Origin: Gaiellasilicea sp963791905
GTDB lineage: Bacteria; Actinomycetota; Thermoleophilia; Gaiellales; Gaiellaceae
NCBI GenBank assembly: GCA_963791905.1
Contig: CAWBTX010000004.1
Coordinates: 248,001 to 312,000 of the forward strand
Length of the DNA: 64,000 nucleotides
Direction: 5' to 3'
Position numbers and translations under genes: made by a program. The notes under the pieces are model-generated. The model made no database searches and was not told the DNA's origin. It was given only the letters and a program-made list of their open reading frames with translations. Positions 46,019-56,113 of the stretch are shown here, piece after piece (within the stretch, counting starts at the first letter, position 1; the number at the start of each line of letters is the position of its first letter).

Positions 46019-48385
46019 ATGCCCGAAAGGCCGCAGCCACAACGCGAGGTTCTGCCCATCCCCGACGTCACCCCGGTCGGGCTGACGACGTACGACGCGA
46101 AGGACCCGGCGACGTCCTTTCCGCCGATCGAGCCGCTGCGCCCGCCGGAGGGAGCGCCGAACGTACTCCTCATCCTGATCGACGACGTCGGCTTCGCCGC
46201 GTCGAGCGCATTCGGCGGGCCGTGCGCGACACCGATCGCCGAGCGCCTCGCCTCGAACGGGCTCAAGTTCAACCGCTTCCACACGACGGCGCTCTGCTCG
46301 CCGACCCGCCAGGCGCTCCTGACCGGCCGCAACCACCACTCGGTCGGCATGGGCGGGATCACCGAGATCGCGACTTCCGCGCCGGGCTACAACTCGATCC
46401 GGCCGAACACGAAGGCGCCCCTCGCCGAGACCCTGAAGCTGAACGGCTACTCGACCGCCCAGTTCGGCAAGTGCCACGAGGTGCCGGTGTGGGAGACGAG
46501 CCCCATGGGGCCGTTCAACGCGTGGCCCACGGGCTCCGGCTTCGAGCACTTCTACGGCTTCATCGGCGGCGAGACGAACCAGTATGCGCCGGCGATCTAT
46601 CAGGACACCGTCCCGGTCGAGCCGGACCGGACGCCCGAGGAGGGCTACCACTTCACCGAGGACATGACCGATCACGCCATCGACTGGATCAAGCAGCAGA
46701 AGGCGTTGATGCCCGACAAGCCGTTCTTCGTCTACTTCGCGCCGGGAGCGACCCACGCGCCGCATCACGTGCGGCCGGAGTGGTCGGACAAGTACAAGGG
46801 CGCGTTCGACGACGGCTGGGACGCGCTCCGCGAGCGCACGTTCGCGAAGCAGAAGGAGCTCGGCGTGATCCCGCCCGACGCGGAGCTGACGGAGCGGCCC
46901 GAGGAGATCCCGGCCTGGGACGACATGCCCGACGACCTGAAGCCGGTGCTCGCGCGCCAGATGGAGGTCTACGCCGGCTTCCTCGAGCACACCGACCATC
47001 ACGTCGGCCGGCTGATCGATGCGCTCTCCGAGCTCGAGATCCTCGCACGACACGCTCGTCTACTACGTCATCGGCGACAACGGCGCCTCCGCCGAGGGCA
47101 CGCCGACAGGCTGCTTCAACGAGCTCGTCGTCCTGAACGGCGCCTTCGGGATCGAGACGACGGAGTTCATGGTCTCGAAGATCGACGACTTCGGCACTCC
47201 CGACGCCTACAACCACTACGCGGTCGGCTGGGCGCACGCGATGGACACGCCCTACCAGTGGACGAAGCAGGTCGCGTCGCACTGGGGCGGCACCCGGAAC
47301 GGGACGATCGTCCACTGGCCGACCGGCATCAAGGCGAAGGGCGAGATCCGCTCGCAGTTCCACCACGTGATCGACGTCGCTCCCACGGTGCTCGAGGCGG
47401 CCGGACTGCCTGCGCCGCTCAGCGTCAACGGCGTCCAGCAGCAGCCGCTCGAAGGCGTTTCGATGGCCTACACGTTCGACGACGCCGCTGCCGCCGACCG
47501 CCACACGACCCAGTACTTCGAGATGTTCTGCAACCGCGGCATCTACCACGAGGGCTGGACGGCGGTCACGCGCCACAGCATCCCGTGGGTGGCGACGGAG
47601 ATGCCCGCCTTCGACGACGACGTCTGGGAGCTCTACGGCCCGGATGACTGGACGCAGGCGCACGACCTCGCCGCGGACAACCCGGAGAAGCTGCGCGAGC
47701 TGCAGCGCCTGTTCCTGATCGAGGCAGGCGAAGTACAACGTGCTGCCGCTCGACGACCGTCGCTTCGAGCGCTTCAACCCGGAGCTGGCGGGGCGGCCGG
47801 AGCTCGTGCGCGGAACCTCGCAGCTCCTGTTCGGCTCCATGGCACGCCTGTCGGAGAACTCCGTCGTCGTGACAAAGAACAAGTCTCACGCGATCACCGC
47901 CGAGCTCGTCGTGCCCGAGGGCGGCGCCGAGGGCGTGATCGTCGCGCAGGGCGGCGCCTTCGGAGGCTTCTCGCTCTACGTGAAGGATGGGCGCCCGGCG
48001 TACTGCTACAACCTCTTCGGCCTGCAGCGGTTCAAGGCCTACGGGGACGGTGCGATCCCGGCGGGCGAGCACCAGGTGCGGATGGAGTTCACCTACGACG
48101 GCGGCGGTCTGGGGAAGGGCGGCGACGTTGCCCTCTACCTCGACGGCGAGCAGGTGGGCAGCGGACGCGTGGACGGCAACGGTGCCCATGGCCTTCTCCG
48201 CGGACGAGACGACCGACGTCGGCTCGGACAGCGCGACGCCGGTGAGCGACGACTACGGGCCGAAGGACAGCGCGTTCACGGGCAAGGTTCGCTGGGTGCA
48301 GATCGACATCGACGCCGCCGCGGAGGATGCCGACCACCTGATCACGCCCGAGGAGCGCCTGCGGGTGGCGATGGCGAGGCAGTAG
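46019..48385 (+). CDS. Arylsulfatase, three frame breaks
   Basis: About 787 residues after removal of insertions near 47042, 47731 and 48185. Start ATG preceded by GGAGG. Metal residues are in LILIDDVGFA, and the formylglycine motif CSPTRQALLTGR has Cys93; VIGDNGAS follows. The C-terminal beta-rich domain is shared with the fusion sulfatase at 8866, but there is no DUF1269-like N-terminus. Cytoplasmic by absence of a signal peptide. It hydrolyses an unknown sulfate ester. Confidence 0.88.
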
Positions 48386-48392
48386 CCCCGCC

Positions 48393-49067
48393 GTGGGCGA
48401 GGCGATCGGGGACGTCCTGCCGCTGGCGATCGGCGTCGCGCTGAGCCCGGTGCCGATCATCGCGATCGTGCTCATGCTGGGGACGCCGCGCGCGCGCTCG
48501 AACGGGCCGGCGTTCGCCCTCGGCTGGGTCGCGGGTCTGACCGTCGTCGGTGGGATCCTGCTGGCGTTCGCGAGCGGCAACGCCGACGACGACGGCGGCG
48601 AACCGGCGACGTGGGTCAGCGTCGTCAAGCTCCTGATCGGGGTCGCGTTCGTGCTGCTCGCGGCCCGCACCTGGCGCGGTCGCCCGAAGGCCGGCGAGCA
48701 GGCGGACCTGCCCAAGTGGATGCAGGCGATCGATCAGTTCACGCCCGCGAAGTCGCTCGGGGCCGGCTTCTTCCTCTCGGGCATCAACCCCAAGAACCTC
48801 GCGTTGACGATTGCCGCCGCCGCGGCGATCGCGCAGCTCGGACTCTCGGGCGGCGACGAGGCGGTCGCGCTCGCGGTCTTCGTCCTCGTCGGGTCGGTCA
48901 GCATCCTCGCTCCGGTTGCCGTCTACTTCCTGATGGGGGCGAGGGCCGCGACGATCCTCGACGGGTTGAAGCGGTGGATGGGGGCGCACAACGCCGCGAT
49001 CATGACCGTGCTCCTGCTCGTGCTCGGAGCGAAGCTGATCGGCGACGCGATCGGCGGTCTCAGCTAG
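48393..49067 (+). CDS. GAP family (Sap-like) transporter
   Basis: 224 residues, six helices, LysE-like. Family blocks are LPLAIGVALSPVPIIAIVLM and FFLSGINPKNLALT. Mycobacterial relatives move glycolipids (sulfolipid-1 and peptidoglycolipid addressing proteins). GTG start 8 bases after the sulfatase stop, so probably the same transcript. It overlaps the converging AI-2E gene by 8 bases. Confidence 0.85.
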   Translation: MGEAIGDVLPLAIGVALSPVPIIAIVLMLGTPRARSNGPAFALGWVAGLTVVGGILLAFASGNADDDGGEPATWVSVVKLLIGVAFVLLAARTWRGRPKAGEQADLPKWMQAIDQFTPAKSLGAGFFLSGINPKNLALTIAAAAAIAQLGLSGGDEAVALAVFVLVGSVSILAPVAVYFLMGARAATILDGLKRWMGAHNAAIMTVLLLVLGAKLIGDAIGGLS

Positions 49068-50199
49068 GCCTGGGTTGGGCGGGAGCCTCGAGCCCGGCGC
49101 GCGCCGCCGCGACCTTGGCCCGCCGGGCCTTCGTCAACTCCTGGACGAAGATCTGGATCGTCGCCGCCAGCGGGACGGCCGTGAGCGCACCGAGGACGCC
49201 CAGCAGCGCGCCGAACAGCGTCACGGCGACGATGATGAAGAACCCCGAGAGGTTGACGGCGACGCCCTGGATCTTCGGCGTCAGCACGTTGTTCTCGACC
49301 TGCTGATAGACGAGCACGACGATGAGCATGATGATCGCCGGGCCAAGCCCTTCCTCGGCCAGGATCGCGGGCACGAGGATGAACCCTGCGAGGGTGGCGC
49401 CGAGGTTCGGGATCATGTCGAGCAGCCCTGCGATCACCCCCAGCGCGAGCGCGTAGCTCGACCCGAGCAGCCATGCTGTGAGGCCCTGCGTCGTTCCGGC
49501 GATCGTGGCGATGACGACGACGCCGATCGCCCAGCGCGAGATCGACGTCGTCACGCGCTCCCACACTGCCAGCCAGCGCTCGTCCTCGCCCGGCATGAGC
49601 ACGCTCGCCAACGCCCGCTTCAGGTTGACGACGTCACTGAGCAGGAACATGCAGATGAAGATGATCGAGAAACCGACGATGAAGCCGGTGAAGAAGTCGC
49701 TCGCGATGCCGAGCACGCCCGAGATCGCGTCCGGCACCGACGACGAGACCTGCTCGGCGCCCGCCTGCACGTTTTCTGCGGCCCCGCTGTCGCCCAGCCA
49801 GGACAGCTCGTCGGACTCGCGCAGCTGCTCGACGATCGTCGGCAGGTCCTGGAGGAAGTCTCGGACGGCACCCACGAGCGGAACCAGGAACAGCAGCGCG
49901 ACAACGAGCACCGCGAGGGCCGTGCCGAGCACCACCACCGCCGCCGCGACTCCGCGCGACATCCCCGTCTTCGCCATGAGGTACCGCAGGGGGGCCTCGA
50001 AGACGAGCGCGAGGAAGATGCCGACGAACACGATCAGGAAGGTGTCGCCGATCGCCACGAACGCTGCGAGCACGCCTACCGTTGCAGCAACCAGCAGGAC
50101 CGTTCGCATCGGCAGGACCAACTCAACGCGCCGAGACCCGCCTGACTTCACGTGGTCTGGAGCCTCCATCGGTGTGCGCGAGACGTCAGACGAAGTCAT
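49060..50199 (-). CDS. AI-2E family transporter
   Basis: 379 residues with eight helices. Typical C-terminal block GLLDMIPNLGATLAGFILV and VYQQVENNVLTPKIQG. The family includes TqsA and Na+/H+ exchangers, so the substrate is not set. A weak B site lies about 78 bp upstream. Confidence 0.88.
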   Translation of the reverse strand: MTSSDVSRTPMEAPDHVKSGGSRRVELVLPMRTVLLVAATVGVLAAFVAIGDTFLIVFVGIFLALVFEAPLRYLMAKTGMSRGVAAAVVVLGTALAVLVVALLFLVPLVGAVRDFLQDLPTIVEQLRESDELSWLGDSGAAENVQAGAEQVSSSVPDAISGVLGIASDFFTGFIVGFSIIFICMFLLSDVVNLKRALASVLMPGEDERWLAVWERVTTSISRWAIGVVVIATIAGTTQGLTAWLLGSSYALALGVIAGLLDMIPNLGATLAGFILVPAILAEEGLGPAIIMLIVVLVYQQVENNVLTPKIQGVAVNLSGFFIIVAVTLFGALLGVLGALTAVPLAATIQIFVQELTKARRAKVAAARAGLEAPAQPRPS

Positions 50200-50276
50200 G
50201 GAAACTCTCCAAGGTCGCGAGGATCAGGGCCCGGCTCGCTTTCTGCCTGGAACATTCGGCACAGAGGGGCAGCATT

Positions 50277-50298
50277 CCTCATATCGATCGGATGAATT
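50277..50298. promoter_or_regulatory. Weak B site before AI-2E gene
   Basis: CCTCATAT, CGATC, GGATGAATT. Good right half, poor left half, about 78 bp upstream of 50199. Confidence 0.3.
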
Positions 50299-50314
50299 CG
50301 ATCGACGCAGCTCG

Positions 50315-50860
50315 CTACGAAGGGCGCGTCAGGGCGGCTTCGATTCGTTCGAGCCGTCGGTCGAGCTGACGGAGCTGGGCCGCGGGCGTGGCCTCCGCGG
50401 GCACGCGATCGGCGAGGACGGCTTCGATGCGCTCGAGCCGCCGGTCGAACTGACGGAACTGCTCAGCCGTCGGAGCGTCGGCGTCCGGGCGAAGCTGCTC
50501 GACGCGTGAGCGCGAGACGAACGTGCTCGTGATCGCGGCGGTGACGACCGTCAGGAAGCCGATTCCGAACAGCATCACGAGCGCGGCTAGGAGCCGACTG
50601 CCGTAGGTCACCGGAACGTTGTCGCCGTAGCCGACCGTCGTCGTCGTCTGGATGGCCCACCAGAGGCCTGATCCGATCGACGGAAACCTCTCGTGGTCGA
50701 GGACCGTCATCAGGAATCCGGAGCCGACGGTGACCACCACGGTCGCGACGGCGATCACGACAATGGCACCGAGCGGTGTGACGGCGCGGTCGACCGCGCT
50801 CTCGAGCCGACGCTCAAGCCGCGTCTCGTGTGGCGTCTCGGGTGGGTTCGTCGTAGTCAA
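50315..50860 (-). CDS. Two-helix potassium channel protein
   Basis: 181 residues: two helices around a pore loop with selectivity filter TVGYGD (residues 75-80). The cytoplasmic tail contains two near-identical heptad-like segments (QFDRRLERIEAVL and QLDRRLERIEAAL) that should form a coiled coil and help tetramerise. No RCK domain is present. Confidence 0.9.
   Translation of the reverse strand: MTTTNPPETPHETRLERRLESAVDRAVTPLGAIVVIAVATVVVTVGSGFLMTVLDHERFPSIGSGLWWAIQTTTTVGYGDNVPVTYGSRLLAALVMLFGIGFLTVVTAAITSTFVSRSRVEQLRPDADAPTAEQFRQFDRRLERIEAVLADRVPAEATPAAQLRQLDRRLERIEAALTRPS
50336..50461. repeat. Two 42-bp repeats, 84 bp apart, in the channel gene
   Basis: Units at 50336-50377 and 50420-50461 share most bases and encode the repeated coiled-coil segment of the potassium channel tail. 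It is an internal duplication in frame. Confidence 0.8.
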
Positions 50861-50899
50861 TGCAGCTACTTCCGAATCCTCAGTCGAGCCTAGGCGGAG

Positions 50900-51244
50900 C
50901 TAGTCGACGACCTCGAGCGCTTCGCTGACGTCGTAGCCGAGGGCCAGCGCGAGGTTCGGGGCCGCGGAGACGACCCGCGCGACGCCGACGACCGGGATCA
51001 CGGCGATCAGCACGCCGACGATCTCGTCGTAGGACGCGCCGGCCTCGAGACCCGCGTCGACGGCGCTCATGTACGACGGCGGCGCCGCATCGACCGCAAT
51101 CAGCGCTGCGATCCTGAGGAGGGCGTGCGAGCGGGGATCGATGCCGGCCAGCGTGGCGTTCGCACGATCCTCGGCGAGCAGCGCGGAGACGTAGCGATCG
51201 TCGCGCATCGCGAGTCTCCGTAGCGTGAGCTTGTACTCATCCAC
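50900..51244 (-). CDS. Carboxymuconolactone decarboxylase-like protein
   Basis: 114 residues, all helical, CMD fold (SHALLRIAALIAVDAAPPSYM, AGASYDEIVGVLIAV). The Cys-x-x-Cys pair of AhpD-type peroxidase members is absent, so it is not a disulfide reductase. Function unknown. A B site is 40 bp upstream. Confidence 0.82.
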   Translation of the reverse strand: MDEYKLTLRRLAMRDDRYVSALLAEDRANATLAGIDPRSHALLRIAALIAVDAAPPSYMSAVDAGLEAGASYDEIVGVLIAVIPVVGVARVVSAAPNLALALGYDVSEALEVVD

Positions 51245-51284
51245 CGACTGCTCTTTCCATTCGACGCCCCCGCGGGCGTCGGGG

Positions 51285-51306
51285 CATCATCCCGAGCGGA
51301 TGAAAT
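51285..51306. promoter_or_regulatory. B site before CMD gene
   Basis: CATCATCC, CGAGC, GGATGAAAT. It overlaps the end of LAL regulator 2, 40 bp upstream of the CMD start. Confidence 0.65.
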
Positions 51307-53561
51307 CGCCGCGTGAGGCGGGCGCCGCGTCCACGAGCCCGAGCTCGACCGCACGCGCGATCGCCTCGCTCCTGCTCGACGCGTCCAGCTTCCGGTAAAT
51401 CGAGATCGCCTGGGTCTTGACCGTGTTGCGGGAGACGAACAGGCGCTCGGCGATCTCACGGAACGAGAGGTGCGTTGTCAGCAGCGGTAGCAGGCGGAGC
51501 TCCGCGGCCGTGAGCGTCGACGCCCACCCGGAGGACTGGTCGGGGACGGTCGAGAGGTTCGCCCGCACCTCGTGGGCTTCCACGACGAGCGTGCCGAGCG
51601 CCGGGCGCCGCCTGAGGATGTCGTCCACCTCGCGGCAGAGGGTGAGCGCGCCGCGCGTGTCCGACACGGCGAGGTGCGCCTTGGCGAGCTCGAGCTGCGT
51701 CCGCACGGCGAACCAGGAGAGGACGTGGGTCATGAAGGGGCGCAGTCGCTGGGCGTTCACGAGCGCCCTGCGCGCCTGTGCGCCCTGGCCCTTGGCGATC
51801 GCCACCCGCGCGGAGGCGGCCAGCATGATCGCCGTCACGACGTAGTCGGTCGGGGGCGCGTCGGCGACGAACGCCTCGGCCAGAGCCAGCTCAGACTCCG
51901 CGGCTGCGAGGTCGTGTCGCTCGAGCGCGAGGAGCGCCAGCTCGGAGCGCGCCACCACGCCCGCCCAGATCGCGCCGCCGGCGACCGCGGCCTCCGCGGC
52001 CTGCCGCAGGATGAGCTCGGCGCGCTCCGGATCGCCCGAGTACAGGGTCGCCACTCCCTGCAGGAGGATGGCGGCCGGCAGCCAGGGGCTGGTCGCGGCG
52101 AGCTCGCTGACCGCGATCTCCGCGTCGGCGCGCATCTGCTCGACCCCGCGCTTGCAGAGGAGCGCGCGGACGGTCGCGGCCCAGCCCTCGAACGTGCTCC
52201 CGTCGGGCATCTCGCCCTCGTACCGCGAGGCCTCGACCGCGAGCGCCCACCGCTCGGCGTCGTCGGGGCGGCCGCGGAGAGCGTGGATCCAGACCCCGTA
52301 AACGGCGATCGCAGGAAATCGCTCCAGCACGCGCTCGTCGTCGAACAGCGTCAGCCAGCGCTCGACGGTCGTGACGCGGCCGGCCCGGTAGTACGGGAAG
52401 GCGTGCGCGGCCACGAGGGCGGCCTGCTCGTCGACATCGCCGGCGGCGGCGGCGTACTCGATTGCGACCTCCGGCTGCCCGTTCTCGTTTGACCAGGCGG
52501 CGGCGCGGCGATTGAGCGTCGGAACGAGATCCGGCTCGCGCCGCTCGAGCTCGGCCTGGAGCATCTCCCGGAAGAGATGGTGGTAGCGGAACCAGCGCCG
52601 CTGGTGGTCGAGCGCGACGACGAAGAGATTCTCGCGTTCCAGCTGCTCGAGCATCTGCGCCGAGTCGGCGCGCTCGAGCACCGCGTCGCAGAGAGGGGCG
52701 CACATGCGGTCGAGGACGGACGTCCGGAGCAGGAACTCGAGCTCGGCCGGGCCTGCCCGAGCGAGCTCCTCGGACTTCAGGTAGTCGGTGATGAAGCGGT
52801 CGTCGCCGCCGAACGAGGCCAGCGACGTGGTGTCGCCTTCGAGTGCGAGCGCGGCCAGGTAGACGCCGGCCGCCCAGCCCTCCGCGTGGTCGTTCAACGC
52901 CTCGGCCTGCTCCTCGGACACCTCGACGCCGGCCGCGCGGAGGAGTGCGTGCGCCTCTGCGGCGCTCAGCGCGAGCGCGGAGGGGCCGAGCTCGACGAGC
53001 TCTCCGTCGGCGCGGAGCTTCGGCAGCCCCAGGCGGGCCTCGGTCCGTCCGGAGAGCACGAGCTGGGAGCCCCGTGGGAGGTGGGCGACCAGCGCCACCA
53101 GCGCGTCCAGGCAATCGTGGTTGTGGAGCTCGTGGACGTCGTCGAGGACGAGGACGACCGGGTCCCGTCGGGAGGCGAGCGCTGGCGCCGAGGCGGGGGA
53201 GACCGATCGTCCACAATGCGTCACCCGAGATCGCCTTGAACACTGCGGGCTCGATCGCCCCGTCGCTGTTCAGCGCCTCCGCGACGTACGTCATCAGGAC
53301 GACGGGATCGTTGTCGCGGTGGTCGACCGAGACCCACGCAAACTGCCGTCCGTCGTGCGCCGCCCATTGCCCCAGCGCCGTGGTCTTTCCGTATCCGGGC
53401 GGCGCCACGACGCTGACCACGCGACGCTTTCGCTCCCCGGAGAGCCGCTTGACCAGCCGCTTCCGCTCGACCAGGCCCGGCCGTGGCGGCGGGACGTCGA
53501 GCTTTGCGCGTAGCAGCTCGAACGTGCGCGGCGCGCGCCGGCGGGCGTCTCGTCGGTGCAC
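51287..53561 (-). CDS. LAL-type (MalT-like) LuxR family transcriptional regulator 2, one frame break
   Basis: About 757 residues after removing one extra A near 53188 (GGCGCCAGCGCTC). Start region: FELLRAKLDVPPPRPGLVERKRL. Walker A APPGYGKTT, Walker B VVLVLDDVHEL, long TPR-like middle and a C-terminal LuxR HTH (LTAAELRLLPLLTTHLSFREI). GTG 53561 is a best guess; no strong ribosome-binding site. Same build as regulator 1, with a different recognition helix (SRNTVKTQAISIYRKL against SFNTIHSHTKSIYQKL). Candidate to bind B sites. Confidence 0.88.
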
Positions 53562-53665
53562 TCGATTGTCGGTGTTCCCCGACGGCGGCAGCAGTGTTCC
53601 CTTCCCGACCCCCGCGACACCGTAGGCAAAACGCCGTGCCGGAGGCAAATGTGTCGGTCTGGGGC

Positions 53666-54494
53666 CTAGCGACGCGGCGCGAACGGCCGCAGCTCGTCGT
53701 CGCCGGGCTGCACGATCCCGACGTGTGACTCCGGGCACCTCGTTCCACGCGCCCGCGAGATCCCCGAGCGGTTCCGAGACGATGACCCTGGTCTCGTCGG
53801 AGAGGCCGGCGAGCTCCTCCATCTCCGGATAGGCAGCCTTCAGAGCATCGAGGCGCGTGCTGAAGTAGAGCGAGCGCGAGGCGCCCTCACTCGAGTAGCG
53901 GAACGCCCACACGGTCCGCCCGTCGGTCGTTGCGATCGTCATCTGCACGGGATCGCCGATGCCGTGCTTGCGTCCGGTCTCCTCGACGAGGGCCACCATT
54001 CGCTCGACCGCCGACACCGGGTCGTCTTCGAGCCCGAACGTGAGCGCGAGGAAGAACATGGCCTCCGAGTCGGTCGTCCCCTCGATCGAGGTGAAGAGCG
54101 AGTCGTCGACCGCGAGGACGAGCTCCCGGCGCACGCGTGCGAACTCGCGAATCAGCCCGTTGTGCATCCACAGCCAGCGCCCGTAGCGGAACGGATGCGT
54201 GTTGGTCTCCTGGATCGCAGTCCCCGTCGAGGCGCGAATGTGCGCGAAGAAGAGCGGCGAGGAGACCCCGGCGGCGAGCTCACGCAGATTTCGGTCGTTC
54301 CAGGCCGGGTGCGTGCTGCGGTACAGCCTCGGCTCCTCGCCGTCGTCGTACCAGCCGACCCCGAACCCGTCGCCGTTCGTGGTCGTGGCGCCCTGCCGAG
54401 CGTGCAGGCTCTGGTCGATCAGCGAGCGGTCACGCTTGACCAGCAGCTCTTCGAGCCGGATTGCAGTGCCTGAGTAGGCGAGCCAGCGACACAT
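53666..54494 (-). CDS. Class II glutamine amidotransferase (YafJ-like), one frame break
   Basis: About 275 residues. Cys2 in MCRWLAYSG is the N-terminal nucleophile; GDGFGVGWYDDGEEP, HIRASTG and NTHPFRYGRWLWMHNG are conserved. It frees ammonia from glutamine or removes a gamma-glutamyl group. An extra C near 53732 hides the true end EVPESHVGIVQPG. It is 104 bp before LAL regulator 2 on the same strand. Confidence 0.85.
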
Positions 54495-54496
54495 GG

Positions 54497-56113
54497 CTAC
54501 TCCTTTCTCTCCTCGGCGCCTATGGGCCTCGTGGGGATGCTCTGAGCGAAGAAGAGGGCGACGATGGCAAGGACGGCGAGGATCGCGAGGGCGGAGCGCA
54601 GGCCGTCGAGGCGGGCGTCGGCGTTCGCCTCGAGGGCCTCTTCAGTCGTCGCCGATGCTACGCCTGCGTCGTCGAGCGCGGCCTCGAGGTCGGCGTCGGA
54701 GACGAAGGCGACTCCTCCGGCGAGCTCGACCTGCGCCTGTTCCTTCGCGCTGGCGGGGATGTCGGGGTTCTGCTGCACGTTGGTCAGGAACGACGATGTC
54801 AGCGTCGCGATCAGCAGCGAGCCGGCCAGCGCGGTGCCGAGCGAGGCGCCGAGGTTCGTCATCGTGTTCTGGACGCCGCCGACTTCGGGGCTCTCGTCGT
54901 CGGGCACCGCCGACACCGTGACGGCGCCGAGCTGCGAGGCGAGCGCGCCGATGCCGAGGCCGACGAGCAGCATCGGCACGAAGACGACCTCCGGCCCGGC
55001 ATCGGCATCGAGTCCGCCGAGGAGAACAACAGTTCCCGCCAGCAGGGACAGCAGCCCGGAGCGAACGACCAGGCGCGGCGAAAGGTGCGGCAGGAAGCGG
55101 GGGATGCCGATGGCGGCGGCGAGGAGCGTCAGCGAGAGCGGGAGGAGCCGCACGCCGGTGTCGATGGCCGACAGTCCGAGAGCGACCGAGAGGAAGAGCG
55201 GCACGACGAAGAAGAACCCCGCCTGCACCAGGTACTGGAAGAAGAACATCGTCAGGCCGCCGGTGAGCTGCCTGTTGCTCAGCATCGCCGTGCGCACGAG
55301 CGGCTCCTCGCCGCGCGACTCCCGTCGAGCCTGCCAGCGGAAGAAGAGCCAGATGACGAAGAGACCCGCGAGCACCAACCAGACCGTCGGTGACAGGCCC
55401 GCCCACGATGGGCCGTCGCCCTTGGGTTGGATCCAACCCCACTCGCCCGAGCGGAGCACGCCGAAGACGAGCAGCCCGAGCCCGAGCGCCGACAGCACGG
55501 CGCCCACGATGTCGAGCTGCGGCCGCTCCTCGACAGGCGCGTCCGCGATCCGCCTGCCGAGGATGAGGATCGCGATTACGAGCACGACTTCGCCGGCGAA
55601 GACCCACCTCCACGAGAAGTAGGTCGTGCAGAAGCCGCCGATGAGCGGGCCGACCGCGACCGCCACCGCTCCGGCGGCTGCGACGAGCCCGTAGGCCGCC
55701 GGCCGCCGCTCCGCCGGAAAGTTTCCCGCGACGAGGGCGACGATGGCCGGCAGGATCAGCGCTGCGCCGACTCCCTCGAGGAACGACCAGCCGAAGAGCA
55801 GCACCGGCAGGCTCTGCGCGATCGACGTCGTGAACGACCCGCAGCCGTAGATCACGCAGCCGATTGCGAAGGCCCGCTTGCGACCGATGATCGCCCCGAT
55901 CTTGGCCCCCGTGATCATCAGCGCCGCCATCACCAGCGTGTACGCCGTGATCGCACCCTGGATGCCGGTCACCGTCGTGCCGACATCCTTCGCCACCGTC
56001 GCGATCGAGACGTTCATCACCGAGCTGTCCAGCGTCATCAAGAACTGCCCGGCGGCGAGCGTGAGGAGCACGAGCATGGCCGCCGGGGCCGCGCGGCTCG
56101 GTGAGCCGTTCAC
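54497..56113 (-). CDS. MFS transporter, DHA2 family (14 helices)
   Basis: 538 residues with 14 hydrophobic helices. The DHA2 motif LDSSVMNVSIATVAKDVG begins helix 1, and GAKIGAIIGRKRAF is the loop 2-3 motif. Probable drug or metabolite efflux by proton antiport. The GTG at 56113 overlaps the PLD stop (GTGA). It ends 2 bases before the GATase start. Confidence 0.9.
   Translation of the reverse strand: MNGSPSRAAPAAMLVLLTLAAGQFLMTLDSSVMNVSIATVAKDVGTTVTGIQGAITAYTLVMAALMITGAKIGAIIGRKRAFAIGCVIYGCGSFTTSIAQSLPVLLFGWSFLEGVGAALILPAIVALVAGNFPAERRPAAYGLVAAAGAVAVAVGPLIGGFCTTYFSWRWVFAGEVVLVIAILILGRRIADAPVEERPQLDIVGAVLSALGLGLLVFGVLRSGEWGWIQPKGDGPSWAGLSPTVWLVLAGLFVIWLFFRWQARRESRGEEPLVRTAMLSNRQLTGGLTMFFFQYLVQAGFFFVVPLFLSVALGLSAIDTGVRLLPLSLTLLAAAIGIPRFLPHLSPRLVVRSGLLSLLAGTVVLLGGLDADAGPEVVFVPMLLVGLGIGALASQLGAVTVSAVPDDESPEVGGVQNTMTNLGASLGTALAGSLLIATLTSSFLTNVQQNPDIPASAKEQAQVELAGGVAFVSDADLEAALDDAGVASATTEEALEANADARLDGLRSALAILAVLAIVALFFAQSIPTRPIGAEERKE

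Noticed and set aside
28816..48385. A cluster of pseudogenes
   Set aside because: Protein conservation continues across every break and nearly all breaks are single bases; sequence error explains them better than decay.
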